NCBI GenBank assembly: GCA_964505215.1
Contig: CAZDGU010000008.1
Location: forward strand, 62,001 to 126,000
Direction: 5' to 3'
Source: Gracilimonas sp964505215
GTDB lineage: Bacteria; Bacteroidota; Rhodothermia; Balneolales; Balneolaceae
Length of the DNA stretch: 64,000 bases
Made by a program: the position numbers and the translations under genes. A model generated the notes under the pieces. That model had not been told where the DNA came from. It made no database searches and saw only the letters and a program-made list of their open reading frames with translations. This document shows, one piece after another, positions 1 to 8,799 of this stretch; within the stretch, counting starts at the first letter, position 1, and each line of letters opens with the position of its first letter.

Positions 1-986
1 ATACTGTAAGCGAAAGAATAGATAACACCTTCAGCTCGCCTTATTTGCGGCAGTTTTTTAAACGGTTCACTACCTACAACGGCTCCTCTCCTTTTCAAGC
101 TCCGGCTACGCTCAATGTTATTCCCCATGTGGAAATTAATCAGGGTGGATTTTATGTAAAAGGCGGATTATATCAAGTAGCTCAAGCTCTCCAAAGGTTG
201 GCAGAGAAGAACGGAGCAGTTTTTCATTTTAATGAAGAAATTGATGGTATTTTAGTTGAAGACGGAAAAGCAAAAGGGGTGAAATTAACCTCGGGCTCTA
301 CCGTTCCTGCTCAGCTTGTAATCTCAAACAGCGATGCTACAGAAACGGTAACCGAACTGTTGCCGGATGATGCCATTTCTTCCCGGAAAAAAAGGAACTC
401 AGCCAATATTGAGCCTTCCTGTTCCGGCTTTGTACTGCTGTTGGGTATTGATAAAACCTATCCTCAATTAACTCATCACAACATCTTTTTTTCGAAAGAT
501 TATGAGCGGGAGTTCACCCAAATTTTCCGGGATAAAGTAATGCCGGATGATCCCACTATTTATATAGCAGATACATCACACACAGATCGCAGCCATGCGC
601 CGCCCGGGGGCTCCAATCTCTTTATTTTAGTGAATGCGCCCTACCTTTCATCTCAATATTCGTGGAACAAGCATGCTGAGAGCTATGGCGAGCAGGTAAT
701 TACTGAATTGGAAAAACGTGGATTGAAGGAGCTCAGTAATCACATTCAGTATAAAAAAATCATCACCCCAAAAGACTTTTACACTCGCTACAAATCTAAC
801 AAAGGCAGTATATATGGAACTTCTTCCAATAGTAAATTTTCAGCCTTTATGCGCCCTCGCAATAAGTCGCGTGCGGTGGAGAAGCTGTACTTGGTAGGCG
901 GTTCCGTTCATCCGGGGGGTGGAATTCCGTTAGTGGTTCAGTCAGTACTAAATGCATCAGCGTTAATTGAAAGATATGAAAGCTAA
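1..986 (+). CDS. Carotenoid desaturase, CrtI/CrtD family (5' end outside window)
   Basis: FAD-dependent phytoene desaturase-type enzyme that introduces double bonds into a carotenoid chain, probably membrane-associated. The reading frame is open from base 3, so the N-terminal FAD-binding part lies outside the window; only the last ~327 residues are seen. The C-terminus has the family's second FAD signature, LYLVGGSVHPGGGIP, typical of CrtI and CrtD proteins. The SVHPGGG form is common in CrtD-like 3,4-desaturases, but I cannot separate CrtI from CrtD on this fragment. CrtC, glycosyltransferase and acyltransferase genes near 34-37 kb would act on the same pigment. The next gene converges on it with a 13-base gap. 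Confidence 0.88.
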   Translation, partial: TVSERIDNTFSSPYLRQFFKRFTTYNGSSPFQAPATLNVIPHVEINQGGFYVKGGLYQVAQALQRLAEKNGAVFHFNEEIDGILVEDGKAKGVKLTSGSTVPAQLVISNSDATETVTELLPDDAISSRKKRNSANIEPSCSGFVLLLGIDKTYPQLTHHNIFFSKDYEREFTQIFRDKVMPDDPTIYIADTSHTDRSHAPPGGSNLFILVNAPYLSSQYSWNKHAESYGEQVITELEKRGLKELSNHIQYKKIITPKDFYTRYKSNKGSIYGTSSNSKFSAFMRPRNKSRAVEKLYLVGGSVHPGGGIPLVVQSVLNASALIERYES

Positions 987-999
987 ATTCGGGAAGAAG

Positions 1000-1515
1000 T
1001 TATTCGGCAGCTTCTTCCTGCTCTACATCTAAGTTTATGACTTCTACGTTGTGCAGGTTCCCATCCATTATTTGAAAACGAATGATGGTCCTTTGGGTCT
1101 GAAAACCTTGCTTTCCGGCAGCACCCGGATTCATATACAGCATTTTATTGAGGTTAGAATCGCGTGAAATACGTAAAATATGAGAGTGCCCACAAATAAA
1201 TAAATCGGGTGGATTCTGGCTCATCTCCTCCCGAATAGGAATGCAATAACGACCGGGAATTCCGCCAATATGGGTCATCCAAACATCCAGTCCCCCCTTC
1301 TCAAACCGCTGATGGAGTGGAAATTGCTGACGAATATCTTCCCCATCAATATTTCCATACACGCCAATTAAAGGCGCAATTTCCCTAAGCTGTTCAGCTA
1401 CCGCCAACGTACCAAAGTCACCGGCATGCCAAATTTCATCACAGTCCTTAAAATACTCTCCAACTTGTGGATCGAGATAACCATGAGTATCTGAAATTAG
1501 CCCTATTTTGATCAT
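1000..1515 (-). CDS. YfcE/MJ0936-family metallophosphoesterase
   Basis: Small calcineurin-like phosphodiesterase of 171 residues, the usual size for the YfcE/MJ0936 family, predicted to be cytosolic. All metal-binding motifs are in order: DTHG near residue 9, GDFG near 33, GNID near 55 and GHSH near 110. Known relatives hydrolyse phosphodiesters with Mn2+, but the physiological substrate is generally unknown and cannot be told here. Its 5' end overlaps a probable promoter on the opposite strand that would serve the glycosyltransferase at 1620, so the two genes are divergent and closely packed. Confidence 0.9.
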   Translation of the reverse strand: MIKIGLISDTHGYLDPQVGEYFKDCDEIWHAGDFGTLAVAEQLREIAPLIGVYGNIDGEDIRQQFPLHQRFEKGGLDVWMTHIGGIPGRYCIPIREEMSQNPPDLFICGHSHILRISRDSNLNKMLYMNPGAAGKQGFQTQRTIIRFQIMDGNLHNVEVINLDVEQEEAAE

Positions 1516-1539
1516 ACTTTTTGTATCATCTTACCTTTG
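1507..1539 (+). promoter_or_regulatory. Bacteroidota-type promoter for the 1620 glycosyltransferase gene
   Basis: TTTG at 1507-1510 is followed after 21 bases by TACCTTTG at 1532-1539. This matches the known Bacteroidota primary-sigma promoter (TTTG, 19-21 bases, TAnnTTTG). It lies about 80 bases before the TTG start at 1620 and overlaps the 5' end of the divergent phosphodiesterase gene. No experimental support is available. Confidence 0.6.
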
Positions 1540-1619
1540 CAATTATAACTGAACAAGTAACTACTTTTTCTAATTTCTTCCAATATAAATTATAACATTC
1601 ACGAAACTCTATTCATTCG

Positions 1620-2648
1620 TTGACCAGCTTTAGCATCATCATAGTAACCTGGAATGGACTTGAACATCTCAAGAATTATTTACCTTCTGTAGCTGAAACT
1701 GATTACCCAAGTTACGAAATTATTATTGCGGATAATGCCTCATCTGACGGCACCAAACAATGGGTGGAATCCCATTTCCCGGACATTAAAATAGCCGCTT
1801 TTGATGATAATTACGGCTACTGCGGTGGAAATAACCGGGCCGTTCCTTTTGCCAAAAATGACGTGCTTGTGTTTTTAAATAATGATGTGAAGGTAGATAA
1901 AAACTGGCTGTACGGCTTAAATAAAGCCTTAGAAAAAGATGACGTTGCAGCGGCTCAACCCAAAGTAAAATCATTGAAAGAACCTACCTACTTTGAGTAT
2001 GCAGGTGCAGCCGGCGGCTTTATTGACAAGTTTGGCTACCCTTTTTGCCGGGGACGGATTTTCGATGATGTGGAAGCGGACAATGGCCAATACGATGACG
2101 AAACAGATATTTTCTGGGCATCCGGTGCGGCTCTCGCTATCCATAAAAATATATTTACAGACTGCGGCGGTTTTGATGAAAGTTTTGAATTCCACATGGA
2201 AGAAATAGACCTTTGCTGGCGGCTCCAAAACCAAGGCTACCGTATTGGCTATGCACCAGAAAGCGTGGTTTATCATTTAGGAGGTGGCTCGCTGCCCATG
2301 GGTTCGCCCCGTAAAGTGTATTATAATTTCCGCAACAGCTTATTTATGCTCTGGAAAAATTACTCAACCGCTTCATTACTTACTCGCTTCCCCACTCGTA
2401 TATTGTTGGACATAGTTGCTGCCTTTAAAGCATTATTATCCGGAAATCTCCGGGAATTTGGAGCCGTGGTAAAAGCACATATGCATTTTTTAGGCGGACT
2501 CAAAAAAGTACATCAAAAGCGAAAAGTTTTACGGAAAGAAATCACCCGAGCACAAAACCCGCGCACAATGATGAACCTCAGCATTGTTTGGAATTATTAC
2601 CTGAAGGGCATAACTGTTTTTTCTGAACTCATAAATAAGAAAAGCTAA
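1620..2648 (+). CDS. Family 2 glycosyltransferase (WbbL/rhamnosyltransferase-like)
   Basis: Inverting GT-A glycosyltransferase that transfers a nucleotide-activated sugar to a glycan or lipid acceptor, probably in cell-surface polysaccharide synthesis. The protein has 342 residues: SIIIVTWNG at the N-terminus, DNASSDGT in the nucleotide-binding site, FLNNDV as the DxD-like metal site near residue 83, and an ExDLCWR motif near 195 typical of the WbbL-like subgroup. There is no convincing membrane anchor, so it is probably peripheral. The start must be TTG at 1620, because an in-frame stop lies at 1593 with no ATG between. The acceptor is unknown. A polysaccharide role is more likely than a carotenoid one. 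Confidence 0.88.
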   Translation: MTSFSIIIVTWNGLEHLKNYLPSVAETDYPSYEIIIADNASSDGTKQWVESHFPDIKIAAFDDNYGYCGGNNRAVPFAKNDVLVFLNNDVKVDKNWLYGLNKALEKDDVAAAQPKVKSLKEPTYFEYAGAAGGFIDKFGYPFCRGRIFDDVEADNGQYDDETDIFWASGAALAIHKNIFTDCGGFDESFEFHMEEIDLCWRLQNQGYRIGYAPESVVYHLGGGSLPMGSPRKVYYNFRNSLFMLWKNYSTASLLTRFPTRILLDIVAAFKALLSGNLREFGAVVKAHMHFLGGLKKVHQKRKVLRKEITRAQNPRTMMNLSIVWNYYLKGITVFSELINKKS

Positions 2649-2740
2649 TTGCACTGCATGATTTCGCAGGATTACAAAAATTTAGAGTAATTTAATTTTA
2701 GTGAAATTATTTATAAAAAGGCACTATAAAACCGTTATTT

Positions 2741-2748
2741 TAAATTTG
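2741..2748 (+). promoter_or_regulatory. Candidate -7 element before the CPA2 antiporter gene
   Basis: TAAATTTG matches the Bacteroidota -7 consensus TAnnTTTG, 54 bases before the ATG at 2803. A matching TTTG at the expected upstream distance is not evident, so this is a weak call. Confidence 0.3.
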
Positions 2749-2802
2749 ATGCGATCTCAAAATCGCCTATAACTTCCGTAATTTATTCTCATAAACTGTT
2801 AG

Positions 2803-4845
2803 ATGATATTTGCCGTTTCGCTCCCTTTCTTAAATGAAATTGTTATCCTTTTTCTGATTAGCGTGCTCATCGCTTACATCAGTTACAAAATAAAATTAGT
2901 ACCTATTGCGGGTTTTTTAATTGCCGGAATTGTGATTGGTCCAAACGCACTTGCGCTGGTACAGGATCAAGAATTAGTAAACATGATGGCTGAAATTGGC
3001 ATTATTTTGTTACTGTTTACCATCGGTATAGAATTTAGCTTGGAAAAGCTTGCGCGCATTAGGAACGCCATTTTTGTGGGAGGCGGTTTGCAAGTTCTAC
3101 TAAGTATTGCGGCCGTTGCCTGTGTCTTATTTTTTCTGGATGTAAGCTGGGAAGTGGGAATATACACCGGTTTTTTAGTGGCGTTAAGCTCTACAGCTAT
3201 TGTACTTGGCTTGTTTAGTGAACAGGGGAAAACAGACACTCCTGTTGGACGCTTATCTTTGGCCGTGCTCATTTTTCAGGATTTAGCCATTATCGCCATG
3301 GTACTGCTCATTCCTATTTTATCCGGGCAAAGCGAGTCGGCTCTCGATTTATTTATTGTTCTTGGTAAAGCCGGCCTGCTCATTGCCATTGTAGTTGTAG
3401 CCGCACGCAAAATAGTACCCTGGATATTAGAAAAAGTAGCCCAAACACGTCGCCAAGAATTATTCATATTAACAGTAATGGCAATTTGTTTTGGAACTGC
3501 AGCGCTTACCAATTTAGCTAATGTCAGCCTTGCATTAGGGGCATTTTTAGCCGGACTTGTGGTGAGCGAAAGCCACTACAGTGATTTAGCCATGAGTGAG
3601 ATTTTACCGTTAAAAACCATTTTTAACGCTGTTTTCTTTGTTTCAGTAGGTATGTTGTTAGATATCAGCTACGTCATAAATAATCCGCTGTTGTTGTTAG
3701 CGGTAGCCGCAGGCGTATTAGTTTTGAAGTTTGTAATGGGCTCCATCAGCTTGCTTACCCTGGGCTATCCGGTACGGATTGCAGCGGCATCAGGTATTGT
3801 TTTAGCTCAAATTGGGGAATTTTCTTTTGTGCTGGAACGTGCGGGCCGCGCAGCCGGTCTTTCCCCGGCAGGTCTCGGCGAAGCCGGTTCACAAATTTTT
3901 ATTGCAGTTTCTGTTTTACTGATGCTGCTTACCCCCTTGTTTTTACAAGCAAGCCCTAAAATCGGAAACGTTCTCTCCAAAACACCGCTACGCAAAATTG
4001 GGGAACACCGAGTGGATAAATCGGAAGCCGAGCAGCATAAACATCTCGAAAATCATGTTATTGTAGTAGGTTATGGACCCGCCGGACGAAATCTGACGCA
4101 AGTACTTAAAGATTCCGGCATTCCATTTATCGTGATTGAAATGAACCCACGATCGGTAAATGAAATGCGCAGCCAGGGAATTCCGGCTATTTTCGGTGAT
4201 GCGGCCCGTCCTCACATTTTGGAAAATGCGCAGGTGATGAAGGCCAAATTATGCGTAATTGCCATCAATGATCCTCAAATCAGCCCAAGAATTATTAAGC
4301 TTGCCACATATTTGAATCCAACTATTCAAACCATAGTGCGTACGCGTTACCTTTCAGAAGCCGAATTTCTGGAACAAGCCGGTGCCGATATTGTAGTTCC
4401 CGAAGAAATGGAAACTACCGTCCGGCTATTTTCGAATGTGTTGAAAGCATATATGGTTCCGGATAAAGAAATTCAAAAGTACGTACGTGAAATTCGTGCT
4501 GAAGATTATGAAATAATGCGTGGAAGTATTCAGGAAGCTCATCTCATGGTACTTCAGGGACTGGATGATGAAGGACTGCATACGCGTGCGGTAGTTGTGC
4601 GTGAAGGCTCTTTTGCTGCAGGCAAAAGTTTAGGAGAGTTAATGCTCCGCAATCGCTTTCAAATTACTGTATTAACGGTAACCCGGGGTAAAAACAACTT
4701 TGGAAATCCGGCCGGCGAGTTTACCCTAAAACCCGGAGACCGTTTGGTTATGGTTGGCCAAGCCGAACGTTTTGCAGAAGCAGCCCGCGTGTTTAGAAAA
4801 CAAGAAGATGATTTGCTTGACTTTGAAGCCTTTACTCCAAGTTAG
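2803..4845 (+). CDS. CPA2-family cation:proton antiporter with TrkA (RCK) domains
   Basis: Inner-membrane K+/Na+:H+ antiporter of the CPA2 (KefB/KefC/YbaL) family, 680 residues. Residues 1-385 form about a dozen hydrophobic helices of a Na_H_Exchanger domain. From residue 417 a TrkA-N (RCK) domain follows with the Rossmann signature VIVVGYGPAGR, which binds a nucleotide. Residues ~590-670 fit a TrkA-C domain (GDRLVMVGQ). This layout is the usual one for ligand-gated members and suggests a role in ion homeostasis or osmotic adaptation. The ion and gating ligand cannot be read from the sequence. It stands alone and converges on a DUF1761 gene 13 bases away. Confidence 0.93.
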   Translation: MIFAVSLPFLNEIVILFLISVLIAYISYKIKLVPIAGFLIAGIVIGPNALALVQDQELVNMMAEIGIILLLFTIGIEFSLEKLARIRNAIFVGGGLQVLLSIAAVACVLFFLDVSWEVGIYTGFLVALSSTAIVLGLFSEQGKTDTPVGRLSLAVLIFQDLAIIAMVLLIPILSGQSESALDLFIVLGKAGLLIAIVVVAARKIVPWILEKVAQTRRQELFILTVMAICFGTAALTNLANVSLALGAFLAGLVVSESHYSDLAMSEILPLKTIFNAVFFVSVGMLLDISYVINNPLLLLAVAAGVLVLKFVMGSISLLTLGYPVRIAAASGIVLAQIGEFSFVLERAGRAAGLSPAGLGEAGSQIFIAVSVLLMLLTPLFLQASPKIGNVLSKTPLRKIGEHRVDKSEAEQHKHLENHVIVVGYGPAGRNLTQVLKDSGIPFIVIEMNPRSVNEMRSQGIPAIFGDAARPHILENAQVMKAKLCVIAINDPQISPRIIKLATYLNPTIQTIVRTRYLSEAEFLEQAGADIVVPEEMETTVRLFSNVLKAYMVPDKEIQKYVREIRAEDYEIMRGSIQEAHLMVLQGLDDEGLHTRAVVVREGSFAAGKSLGELMLRNRFQITVLTVTRGKNNFGNPAGEFTLKPGDRLVMVGQAERFAEAARVFRKQEDDLLDFEAFTPS

Positions 4846-4858
4846 TGCAATTCCAAAA

Positions 4859-5278
4859 TTACTGCCAAGCACCTAAAACCAAACCCATTAAAGTAAAAAC
4901 GATAATCCAGTACGCTCCATTTAAAATGATGTAGCTCCAGGATTTTTGCTCAAATAGCGCATTCACTCCAAGAGCAGTAGTAACCCACCCGGCACCTGTT
5001 AAAAAGCCATAAAAAGCACCGGTTCCTGCATTTACATTTGAAGAAGCTTCCGGATCACCGTAAAAAAACATGGCCAAACAAAACGCCATAACAAATTGAA
5101 ATACAAAGGTTCCAATAAATATTTTTGGCATATTCCCATTTGCAATTTCTTCTGAGCTTAAGCCCGTCAACACCATCCATTTTTTTCCAAATAATGGCCC
5201 ATACCATAAAAACCCAATTGCAAATCCAACCAAAGCTGCCGCTAAAACAGCTAACCAATTAATAGACTCTATACCCAT
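4859..5278 (-). CDS. DUF1761 family membrane protein
   Basis: A 139-residue integral membrane protein with four hydrophobic segments. The N-terminal LWYGPLFGKKW stretch, following a helix containing NWLAVLAAALVGF, is characteristic of DUF1761, a family of unknown function. I start it at the ATG at 5278, not at the upstream in-frame ATG at 5350, because AGGTGAAGG lies just before it and because a start there puts the first membrane helix at the N-terminus as in relatives. No operon partner: the gene converges on the antiporter and diverges from deoC. Confidence 0.8.
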   Translation of the reverse strand: MGIESINWLAVLAAALVGFAIGFLWYGPLFGKKWMVLTGLSSEEIANGNMPKIFIGTFVFQFVMAFCLAMFFYGDPEASSNVNAGTGAFYGFLTGAGWVTTALGVNALFEQKSWSYIILNGAYWIIVFTLMGLVLGAWQ

Positions 5279-5460
5279 AACCTTCACCTTTTTTTGTAAT
5301 GATTGTTTAACTGTCAAGGGCACTGCACTAATCCGACATCCAATTAACAAAATTAAAATATTTGGTACAACAAATTTATTTTTTAGGCGACAATTAGAAT
5401 CAAGCTTTTGCTTAAGATTTCTTACCTTCCAACTAAATACATTAGAAGCTGAATTTTAGT

Positions 5461-6360
5461 ATGAATTACCCAGATTTTAACCAAACTATTCCTATCGATC
5501 ATGTTGGCGTAGAAGAACGTGTTTCTCGCCTGAACAAACGCAGTATTAAAAAAGACTCAAAAGTTCAGGCTCTGAAATTAGCACTAAGCATGATTGACCT
5601 CACTACCTTAGAAGGTAAAGACTCTCCCGGAAAGGTGGAGCAACTGTGCCTTAAAGCCAAACAACCGCACGCTGCCATGCCGGATTTACCTACCGTAGCC
5701 GCCGTTTGCGTGTATCCAAGTATGGTAAGTGTGGCAAAAAAAGCGTTGAAAGGTACTGATATTAATGTGGCCAGTGTGGCTACGGCTTTCCCCAGCGGGC
5801 AGGCTCCCCTCTCCATGCGTTTAGAGGATACCAAATATGCGGTTGCAGAAGGTGCAGATGAGGTGGATATGGTTATCAGCCGCGGAGCTTTTTTGAAGGG
5901 TGAATTCAGCCTTGTATTTGATGAAATTGCCGCCGTTAAAGAAGCCTGCGGTAAGGCTCATTTGAAAGTTATTTTGGAAACCGGCGAATTACATACCTAC
6001 GAAAACGTACGTAAAGCCAGCGACATTGCGATGTATGCCGGCGCCGATTTCATTAAAACTTCTACCGGTAAAATGAGTCCGGCAGCTACCCAGCCCGTCA
6101 CTTTAGTAATGCTGGAAGCCATCAGGGATTTTTATTACGAAACCGGGAAAATGATTGGCATGAAACCGGCAGGCGGAATTCGCAAGGCCAAACAAGCCAT
6201 CCAATATTTAGTTATTGTAAAAGAAACGCTGGGTGCCGATTGGTTAAACAATGAATATTTCCGCTTTGGCGCAAGCTCGCTTACAAATGATTTGCTGATG
6301 CAAATTGTGAAGCAGCAAACCGGCCATTACCAGTCTCTCGATTATTTCAGTAACGATTAA
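5461..6360 (+). CDS. deoC: Deoxyribose-phosphate aldolase
   Basis: Cleaves 2-deoxy-D-ribose 5-phosphate to glyceraldehyde 3-phosphate and acetaldehyde in deoxynucleoside catabolism; a cytosolic class I aldolase. The Schiff-base lysine is K199 in FIKTSTGK. The first lysine of the catalytic relay is present in KVILETGEL (about residue 168), and GMKPAGGIRK near 235 is the phosphate-binding region. At 299 residues it is longer than the ~220-residue bacterial forms, with an N-terminal extension as in the larger DeoC subgroup. It heads a likely operon with the two aldehyde dehydrogenase genes that start 41 bases downstream, which fits disposal of the acetaldehyde it makes. Confidence 0.95.
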   Translation: MNYPDFNQTIPIDHVGVEERVSRLNKRSIKKDSKVQALKLALSMIDLTTLEGKDSPGKVEQLCLKAKQPHAAMPDLPTVAAVCVYPSMVSVAKKALKGTDINVASVATAFPSGQAPLSMRLEDTKYAVAEGADEVDMVISRGAFLKGEFSLVFDEIAAVKEACGKAHLKVILETGELHTYENVRKASDIAMYAGADFIKTSTGKMSPAATQPVTLVMLEAIRDFYYETGKMIGMKPAGGIRKAKQAIQYLVIVKETLGADWLNNEYFRFGASSLTNDLLMQIVKQQTGHYQSLDYFSND

Positions 6361-6401
6361 GCAGAGCAACACCACTAACGAATTTCAATAAAGTATCTAT
6401 T

Positions 6402-7907
6402 ATGTCTGAGAATTCAACCACAACAGAAGCTCCTTATAAACCAACCTCACCTAACTCAAAGTTAGATTTCCAATCCGTTTGGGAATATGCACCGGCTCCC
6501 GAAAGTACCGACTTTGCTCAGGTTGATGAACAATACAATCTTTTTATTGGGGGGAAGTTTATAAAGCCCTCCAAAGGCCGTTATTTCAAAAGCACAAATC
6601 CTGCTACGGGTGAAGTGGTAAGCGAGTTTGCCGAGGCCACCCAAAAAGATATAGATAAAGCCGTAAAAGCAGCACGGAAAGCTTATAAAGGCACCTGGTC
6701 ACAGATTTCAGCTAAAGAAAGAGGAAAGTATATTTACCGGCTTGCCCGCATGATTCAGGAACGAGCTCGTGAATTCGCCGTTCTGGAGTCGATTGATGGC
6801 GGAAAGCCTATACGCGAATCACGCGATATTGATGTACCGCTGGCTGCCGCTTATTTCTTTTATTATGCCGGGTGGGCCGACAAACTCGAGTACGCATTTC
6901 CGGGTACAAAACCTGAATCGCTGGGCGTTTGTGGACAAATCATTCCGTGGAACTTCCCGCTTTTAATGCTTGCATGGAAAATTGCGCCTGCTCTTGCTTG
7001 TGGCAATACCGTAGTGTTGAAACCGGCTGAAACAACTTCCCTGACCGCTCTCAAGTTCGCCGAATTGGTACGAGATTGCGGTCTCCCCGATGGCGTGGTA
7101 AATATTGTAACCGGAGCCGGACAAACGGGCGCAGAAATCGTAAATCATAAAGATGTTGATAAAATTGCTTTTACCGGCTCAACGAAAGTGGGTAAAATCA
7201 TTCAGAAATCTTTAGCCGGAAAGGATAAAAAATATACGCTGGAGTTAGGTGGCAAAGGAGCGCTCATTATTTTTGAAGACGCGCCTATAGACCAAGCCGT
7301 GGAAGGCATCATAAATGCCATTTACTTTAACCAAGGCCACGTTTGCTGTGCCGGCTCACGACTGTTGGTGCAGGAAGGCGTAGCTGACAAAGTAATTGCA
7401 AAGCTCAAAGACCGACTGGAAACACTTATTGTAAGTGATCCCTTAGATAAAAATACCGATATCGGAGCCATTAACTCTAAACAACAGTTTGAAACCGTAA
7501 ATAAATACCTGGAGCTGGGAGTGAATGAAGGCGCTGATATTTATCAAAGTAAGTGCGACATTCCTGAAAACGGATATTTCATTCGTCCTACTTTATTTAC
7601 TAATGTATCACAATCAAACCGCGTGGTTCAGGAAGAAATTTTCGGTCCCGTACTTACCGTACAAACCTTCCGCACGGCTGATGAAGGCATTGAAAAAGCT
7701 AATAATACCCCGTACGGACTTGCCAGCGGAGTTTGGACAGACAAAGGATCCAAGATTTTCCAAATGGGAAGTAAAATGCGTTCCGGAGTAGTTTGGGCAA
7801 ATACATTTAATAAGTTTGATCCTACCTCTCCTTTTGGCGGATATAAAGAAAGTGGCGTAGGTCGCGAAGGCGGACTTCATGGACTCTCAGCCTATCTAAA
7901 CATTTAA
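6402..7907 (+). CDS. Aldehyde dehydrogenase, ALDH16-like catalytic half
   Basis: NAD(P)-dependent aldehyde dehydrogenase of 501 residues, the usual length for one complete catalytic unit, cytosolic. Visible motifs are the cofactor-binding IIPWNFPLLM and FTGSTKVGK, the general-base glutamate E281 in LELGGKG, and the catalytic cysteine C315 in NQGHVCCAGSR. It ends FGGYKESGVGREGG, then a short tail. It lies between deoC and a second, incomplete ALDH gene. Combined, the two proteins (501+289) match the ~800-residue two-domain ALDH16 in size and order, so I infer it is the catalytic half of a split ALDH16. Acetaldehyde from DeoC is the natural candidate substrate, but this is unproven. Confidence 0.92.
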   Translation: MSENSTTTEAPYKPTSPNSKLDFQSVWEYAPAPESTDFAQVDEQYNLFIGGKFIKPSKGRYFKSTNPATGEVVSEFAEATQKDIDKAVKAARKAYKGTWSQISAKERGKYIYRLARMIQERAREFAVLESIDGGKPIRESRDIDVPLAAAYFFYYAGWADKLEYAFPGTKPESLGVCGQIIPWNFPLLMLAWKIAPALACGNTVVLKPAETTSLTALKFAELVRDCGLPDGVVNIVTGAGQTGAEIVNHKDVDKIAFTGSTKVGKIIQKSLAGKDKKYTLELGGKGALIIFEDAPIDQAVEGIINAIYFNQGHVCCAGSRLLVQEGVADKVIAKLKDRLETLIVSDPLDKNTDIGAINSKQQFETVNKYLELGVNEGADIYQSKCDIPENGYFIRPTLFTNVSQSNRVVQEEIFGPVLTVQTFRTADEGIEKANNTPYGLASGVWTDKGSKIFQMGSKMRSGVVWANTFNKFDPTSPFGGYKESGVGREGGLHGLSAYLNI

Positions 7908-7925
7908 TTTCAAGAATATATCACA

Positions 7926-8795
7926 ATGTCTGATACCAGAATTGATGTAAAAAAAACTTATAAAATGTATATCGGCGGGGACTTTCCACGCAGCGAGTCC
8001 GGCCGAACTTACAAAGTAACAAACAGTGACGGAGACCTGATAGCAAATGCATGCCGAGGCACGCGTAAAGACTTCAGAAATGCCGTTGTAACCGCACGGG
8101 GAGCCGTAAATGGATGGAGCAGCCGAAGTGCCTACAATCGAAGCCAAATTTTGTATCGCATTGCAGAAATGCTGGAAGATCGCCGCGAGCAATTTATGAG
8201 AGAGCTTGGCCCCATTGGTTTTAGTACAGCCGAAGCGGAAGCCGACATCAATGCCTCTATTGACCGTCTTATTTATTATGCCGGCTGGGCCGATAAATAT
8301 CAGCAGGTATTTGGTACCGTAAACCCGGTTGCAAGTGCTCACTTTAATTTCAGTATGCTTGAGCCTATGGGCGTGATTGCTGCTTTTGCACCCGAGAAAA
8401 GCCCCTTATTAGGCTTAGTATCAACCATTGCTCCAATTATTGTGGGTGGAAACACCTGTGTAGTGCTGGCATCCGAAGAACATCCCCTTCCGGCCATCAG
8501 TTTTGCAGAAGTGTTAAACTCTTCTGACGTGCCCGGAGGCGTGGTAAATATCCTTACCGGTTTCCGTGAAGAATTAGCGGAACATTTTAGCACTCACATG
8601 GATGTAAATGCAATGATTTACAGTGATGCACTTCCTCAGGAAATGAAGAAACTGATTGATGAAAATGCTTCTGTAAATGTAAAACGAATTGTAAAGAAAA
8701 CCATTACCGATTGGTATGCCGATGAGGCTCAATCACCTTATTTTATTACCAATTTTCAGGAAACAAAAACAACCTGGCATCCTGTAGGATTTTAA
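7926..8795 (+). CDS. Non-catalytic aldehyde dehydrogenase-like protein (ALDH16 C-terminal half)
   Basis: A 289-residue ALDH-superfamily protein with no catalytic domain. Residues ~15-215 align by eye with the N-terminal cofactor-fold of ALDHs (YIGGDF, GVIAAFAPEKSPLLG, PGGVVNILTGF), then the sequence jumps to a short tail resembling an oligomerisation strand (TTWHPVGF at the end). There is no GQxC cysteine and no ELGGK glutamate; the PWNF motif has become APEK. It is therefore not a frameshifted gene but a protein whose reading frame is intact without an active site. It starts 18 bases after the active ALDH, so co-translation and complex formation are likely. The second domain of ALDH16 proteins is likewise catalytically dead. 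Confidence 0.85.
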   Translation: MSDTRIDVKKTYKMYIGGDFPRSESGRTYKVTNSDGDLIANACRGTRKDFRNAVVTARGAVNGWSSRSAYNRSQILYRIAEMLEDRREQFMRELGPIGFSTAEAEADINASIDRLIYYAGWADKYQQVFGTVNPVASAHFNFSMLEPMGVIAAFAPEKSPLLGLVSTIAPIIVGGNTCVVLASEEHPLPAISFAEVLNSSDVPGGVVNILTGFREELAEHFSTHMDVNAMIYSDALPQEMKKLIDENASVNVKRIVKKTITDWYADEAQSPYFITNFQETKTTWHPVGF

Positions 8796-8799
8796 GCCC

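Noticed and set aside
1971..2276. Antisense frames over the glycosyltransferase and many other long genes
   Set aside because: They are shadow frames: no start context, atypical composition and no protein family features, and they lie wholly within well-supported genes.
7926..8795. Second ALDH as a pseudogene or frameshift fragment
   Set aside because: The frame has no stop, keeps a normal start and a proper C-terminal tail, and ends cleanly. The missing domain is a clean absence, as in ALDH16 second domains, not decay.
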